This document shows positions 61,213 through 64,000 of a stretch of DNA of 64,000 nucleotides, one piece after another. The notes under the pieces are model-generated. The model ran no database searches and was not told the origin of the DNA. It worked only from the letters and a program-made list of their open reading frames with translations. The position numbers and the translations under genes are program-made. The stretch's first letter is position 1. Each line of letters begins with the position of its first letter. Origin of the DNA: Acidobacteriaceae bacterium (lineage in GTDB: Bacteria > Acidobacteriota > Terriglobia > Terriglobales > Acidobacteriaceae); NCBI GenBank assembly GCA_003140235.1, contig PLJN01000037.1, forward strand, positions 1-64,000, written 5' to 3'.

Positions 61213-63016
61213 CTCCAGGGACAATCCCATCGCGGCGGCATCAGCGCCCGCTGCCGAGTACTCGCGCCGGTTGGCGGCAAGAGAGACCGAAGGCCGCAGG
61301 TTGCACCAACAACATGTTTGGCTCGGCAATGCGCGGCTGCTTGCCTTGCTGGGGATCATCGCGCTCTGCTGGAAGACCGGAAAAACCGGGGTGCCCTCAC
61401 TCTATTGGCTGGTTGTCGCCGTGCTGGTTTTTGTCTGGCTTGGCGTCTGGCACGGCCGGACCATCCGGGCCAGGGACCGGGCGAGGCGAGCAGCGAATTT
61501 TTATCGCCGTGGTATGGCGCGGGTAGAAGACCGCTGGATGGGGAGCGGTGAGAGTGGACAGGAATTTAAAGCTCCCGACCACTTGTACGCCGACGATCTC
61601 GATATTCTGGGCGAAGCCAGCCTGTTTCAACTGCTTTGTACGGCGCGCACCCGCATGGGAAAAACCTGCCTGGCCGCATGGCTTCTGGTTCCCGCCGGGC
61701 CGGAGGAAGTCCAACAACGGCAGCTGGCCGTCGAGGAATTAGCCGCAAAACTGGACCTGAGAGAAGACCTGGCGGTGACCGGGGCGAGCGAACAGATCAG
61801 CGCGGACGGAGACCAACTGGCCCTCTGGGTAAAAAACGAGGCAGAGCTGAACTATCGCCGCTGGTGGATTGGGACGCTGCTATTGGTGGCACTGAGCATC
61901 TCGGCGCTGGTCTATGGATTCTGGGGAAACTGGGCGCCGTTTGTTCTGACTCTCATCATTAACGCAATCGTCACATTCACAGTACGACGCCGGCTCACGC
62001 GGGTGTTCAGCGGAGTGGATGAAGCCTGCAAGAACCTGGACGTGCTCGCTCATCTTCTGAAGCGAATTGAAACAGAGCCGTGTAAAGCGCCGCGACTGTG
62101 CGCCCTCCAGACCGCATTGATTGCGGGCGATCTGCGGGCCTCGGAATGCATCGCCCGGCTCGCGAAGCTTTCGGACCTTGTGGATTCAAGGGACAACATG
62201 ATCGTGAAAGCCCTGGACGTGCCACTGCTCTACTCAATCCAGGTGGGCTTTGCCCTCAGCCGATGGAGACATCGCTACAGCGCTGGAGTTGCCGCCTGGC
62301 TGGACAGCATCGCCCAGATCGAAGCCCTTGCGTCTTTGGGCGCATACAAGTTTGAACATCCCGAAGACCCGTTCCCTGAATTCGTCGCCGCCGAAACGCC
62401 GTGCTTCGAGGGTGTGGCGCTGGGCCATCCTCTTTTGCCTGCTGCCAGTTCGGTATCCAATGACCTCACTTTGGGTGGACGCAACCACGTGCTGCTGGTC
62501 AGTGGGTCCAATATGTCCGGGAAAAGCACGCTCTTGCGCGTGGTCGGCACGAACGCTGTACTGGCGATGATGGGAGCGCCCGTCCGGGCGCAAAGCCTGC
62601 GCCTTTCACCGCTGGCCCTGGGCGCCGCGATGAGGGTGTCCGACTCACTGCAAAAAGGTGTTTCTCACTTCTATGCGGAGATCAGCCGCATACGCCAGGT
62701 GGTCGAGCTCTCGTCCAGGACCCCCACGCTGTTTCTTTTCGATGAGATATTGCAAGGCACGAATTCTCATGATCGCCGCGTTGGCGCGGAGGGCGTTCTC
62801 CGCGCGTTCATCGCTCATGGCTCGCTAGGCCTGGTGACTACACACGATCTTGCGCTTACCTCGCTGACAGAAGTTTTTCCCGAGCGCGTGCGCAACGTCC
62901 ACTTTCAGGAGAAATTCGATTCCGGAAAGCTCCATTTCGACTACCGCCTCCGCGAAGGAGTCGTGACCACGAGCAATGGCATTGAGCTCATGAAATCCAT
63001 CGGGCTGGAAGTTTAG
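61196..63016 (+). CDS. Membrane-anchored MutS-like protein
   Basis: 606 residues. Two hydrophobic pairs, at about 38-76 (LLALLGIIALCWKTG, VAVLVFVWLGVW) and 220-260 (TLLLVALSISALVYGFWGNW), replace the mismatch-recognition domain. The C-terminal MutS ATPase has SGSNMSGKSTLLRVVG (Walker A), HFYAEISRIRQVV, LFLFDEILQGTNSHDR (Walker B) and GLVTTHDLAL. Such membrane MutS family members occur in Acidobacteria and Bacteroidetes; their role is unknown. ATG 61196 follows GAGAGTGAGC; the AAA gene overlaps it. Confidence 0.88.
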   Translation: MATEGSSRDNPIAAASAPAAEYSRRLAARETEGRRLHQQHVWLGNARLLALLGIIALCWKTGKTGVPSLYWLVVAVLVFVWLGVWHGRTIRARDRARRAANFYRRGMARVEDRWMGSGESGQEFKAPDHLYADDLDILGEASLFQLLCTARTRMGKTCLAAWLLVPAGPEEVQQRQLAVEELAAKLDLREDLAVTGASEQISADGDQLALWVKNEAELNYRRWWIGTLLLVALSISALVYGFWGNWAPFVLTLIINAIVTFTVRRRLTRVFSGVDEACKNLDVLAHLLKRIETEPCKAPRLCALQTALIAGDLRASECIARLAKLSDLVDSRDNMIVKALDVPLLYSIQVGFALSRWRHRYSAGVAAWLDSIAQIEALASLGAYKFEHPEDPFPEFVAAETPCFEGVALGHPLLPAASSVSNDLTLGGRNHVLLVSGSNMSGKSTLLRVVGTNAVLAMMGAPVRAQSLRLSPLALGAAMRVSDSLQKGVSHFYAEISRIRQVVELSSRTPTLFLFDEILQGTNSHDRRVGAEGVLRAFIAHGSLGLVTTHDLALTSLTEVFPERVRNVHFQEKFDSGKLHFDYRLREGVVTTSNGIELMKSIGLEV

Positions 63017-63036
63017 GCGTTCCAGGAAGGACCGTT

Positions 63037-63447
63037 TCAGTCTTGTACCAGCCAATTCACCGCTTCGTCGCGGGAAGGAAACAGTGGAATCCGGCGGTTG
63101 GAAAAAGCCTGCACGCCTTCATAGATCAAGGCTTGCAGTCCGCTGATGCCGGTGACTGCGGCGCGCCTCACATAGGGCGCGTTGGCGGCGACCCGGGATT
63201 TGAGCACCGCAACCGACTCCTGGTCAAAGCTGGTGCCGGAAACGTCGTTCAGCGTGAGCACGGAATTGGGCAGCTGGCGGGAGATGATGCGATGTCCTTC
63301 TTCCACCACCAGTTTCAGCATGGCGACGTCGCAGTTGCTGTAATCGATTAACAACACCTGCTGGTCCCTATGCTCAATAAAGCGCACACGCGCAGCCGCA
63401 GCCGGATGGTCGGGTGACATCTGCGCTAGTCCAATTGGGGCAGCCAT
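63037..63447 (-). CDS. STAS/SpoIIAA-like protein
   Basis: 136 residues (127 from ATG 63420). IDYSNCDVAMLKLVVEEGHR, SVLTLNDVSGTSFDQESVAV and RRAAVTGISGLQALIYEGVQ, followed by FPSRDEAVNWLVQD, follow the alternating strand/helix layout of STAS-like proteins. No partner kinase or phosphatase is adjacent. Convergent with the MutS-like gene. Confidence 0.7.
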   Translation of the reverse strand: MAAPIGLAQMSPDHPAAAARVRFIEHRDQQVLLIDYSNCDVAMLKLVVEEGHRIISRQLPNSVLTLNDVSGTSFDQESVAVLKSRVAANAPYVRRAAVTGISGLQALIYEGVQAFSNRRIPLFPSRDEAVNWLVQD

Positions 63448-63552
63448 GTGATCACTTTAACGTGGAACGCGGAAATGCAATAGATAACTGAAGTAAGCGG
63501 GAGTTAATCAGGCTGATACCCCGGGGCAACAGTCAGGTGACCCCCGGCGAAA

Positions 63553-63574
63553 CACAGCCGAGGCGGCTGTGCCA
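63553..63574 (+). repeat. REP-like palindrome, type CACAGCCG
   Basis: CACAGCCG-ag-GCGGCTGTG followed by CCATATG, a variant of the CACCGGCG element. It lies in the leader of the Smr-domain gene. Confidence 0.7.
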
Positions 63575-63613
63575 TATGATGGTAAACTAGGCCACTGGCG
63601 TACACTCAACATC

Positions 63614-63970
63614 ATGTCCCGAAAACCTGCGCCTATCAAAGTGATCAATCTGGAAGAGGGTATGCCGCGCGTGGAAGAAGCGCGGTTGCGGATGCAACAC
63701 GAGCTGCATGTCGCGCGGGAACAAAGCTACAAGGCGGTGAAACTGGTCCACGGTTACGGCTCCAGCGGCACAGGCGGCGTGCTGCGTGTGGAGTTGCAGA
63801 AAGAACTGCAGCGGCTTGCTCACATCGGAACCGTCAAGGCAATCATTGCCGGAGAAAACTGGCGCATCTCCGATGAAGCTACGTGGGAATTGCTGAAACG
63901 ATTTCCCGAATGGAAACAGGATTCGGACATGGGGAGAAACAATAAGGGGATTTCGATTGTGATTTTATAA
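63614..63970 (+). CDS. Smr-domain protein
   Basis: 118 residues from ATG 63614. The small MutS-related domain is clear: INLEEGMPRVEEARLRMQHE, KAVKLVHGYGSSGTGGVLRV with the H-G-x-G motif, and LAHIGTVKAIIAGENWRIS. Smr domains are nicking endonucleases or nucleic-acid binding units; this is a solo Smr. ATG 63569 is 15 codons upstream and follows CATATG of the repeat, so it is less likely. Confidence 0.88.
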   Translation: MSRKPAPIKVINLEEGMPRVEEARLRMQHELHVAREQSYKAVKLVHGYGSSGTGGVLRVELQKELQRLAHIGTVKAIIAGENWRISDEATWELLKRFPEWKQDSDMGRNNKGISIVIL

Positions 63971-64000
63971 AACCTTACCGCTGATTACGCTGACCCGGCC

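Noticed and set aside
1-64000. CRISPR array
   Set aside because: No run of regularly spaced identical 23-40 bp repeats was seen; the repeats found are dispersed palindromes.
1-64000. rRNA, tmRNA, RNase P or SRP RNA
   Set aside because: None of their conserved core sequences was recognised on either strand.

Overview
The window looks like chromosomal DNA from an acidobacterium, most likely a Terriglobia/Koribacter-like lineage. This is inferred from gene content (a complete hydroxysqualene-route hopanoid operon, Tol-Pal, KorAB, a membrane-anchored MutS-like protein), high GC with abundant intergenic palindromes, and family resemblance. No rRNA or tRNA gene was seen to confirm it.

Layout. 0.2-2.3 kb: two alpha/beta hydrolases. 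2.3-11.2 kb: an accessory stretch with an intergenic repeat family, an intact 1,497-bp IS4-family element with perfect terminal inverted repeats and an 8-bp target duplication, and a compact block of a SEC-C/putative PD-(D/E)XK nuclease with two HEPN-like genes. 11.5-25.8 kb: a hopanoid locus. hpnJ and two half-size EamA proteins run on the + strand. Facing them is an eleven-gene - strand operon, in transcription order ispH, shc, hpnH, a conserved gene, hpnA, hpnG, two zinc alcohol dehydrogenases, hpnC, hpnD, hpnE. IspH supplies isoprenoid precursors, HpnC/D/E make squalene, SHC cyclises it, and HpnH/HpnG/HpnA/HpnJ build or modify the side chain. 26-30 kb: an orphan HigA-like antitoxin, recN and a PIN toxin-antitoxin pair with an inverted-repeat operator. 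30.4-35.4 kb: the tolQ-tolR-tolA/tonB-tolB-pal-cpoB envelope operon. 35.4-43 kb: a ferredoxin-like protein, a cysteine-less racemase homologue, a fluoride riboswitch with crcB, korAB, an XRE regulator and a DapA homologue.

43-53.8 kb is a second accessory region. It holds a C-rich non-coding tract, a secreted Hcp-like protein, a dienelactone hydrolase, a decayed antitoxin/PIN pair, a frameshifted TIR-like gene, an IS1595-family transposase, a strongly structured AT-rich non-coding stretch, a TcmP plus Gp37/Gp68-type (DUF5131) pair, an XRE remnant and more repeats. 53.9-64 kb returns to housekeeping-like content: a retropepsin-PDZ protein, a MacB/FtsX-type ABC exporter with a divergent TetR regulator and a coupled 39-residue membrane peptide, a Ycf46-like AAA ATPase overlapping a membrane MutS-like gene, a STAS-like protein and an Smr-domain protein.

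The best candidates for little-described biology are the SEC-C nuclease/HEPN/HEPN block, the structured non-coding stretch at 48.8-49.0 kb, the extra genes in the hopanoid operon, and several dispersed repeat families. Assignments were made by reading translated motifs and DNA patterns; no database search was run.
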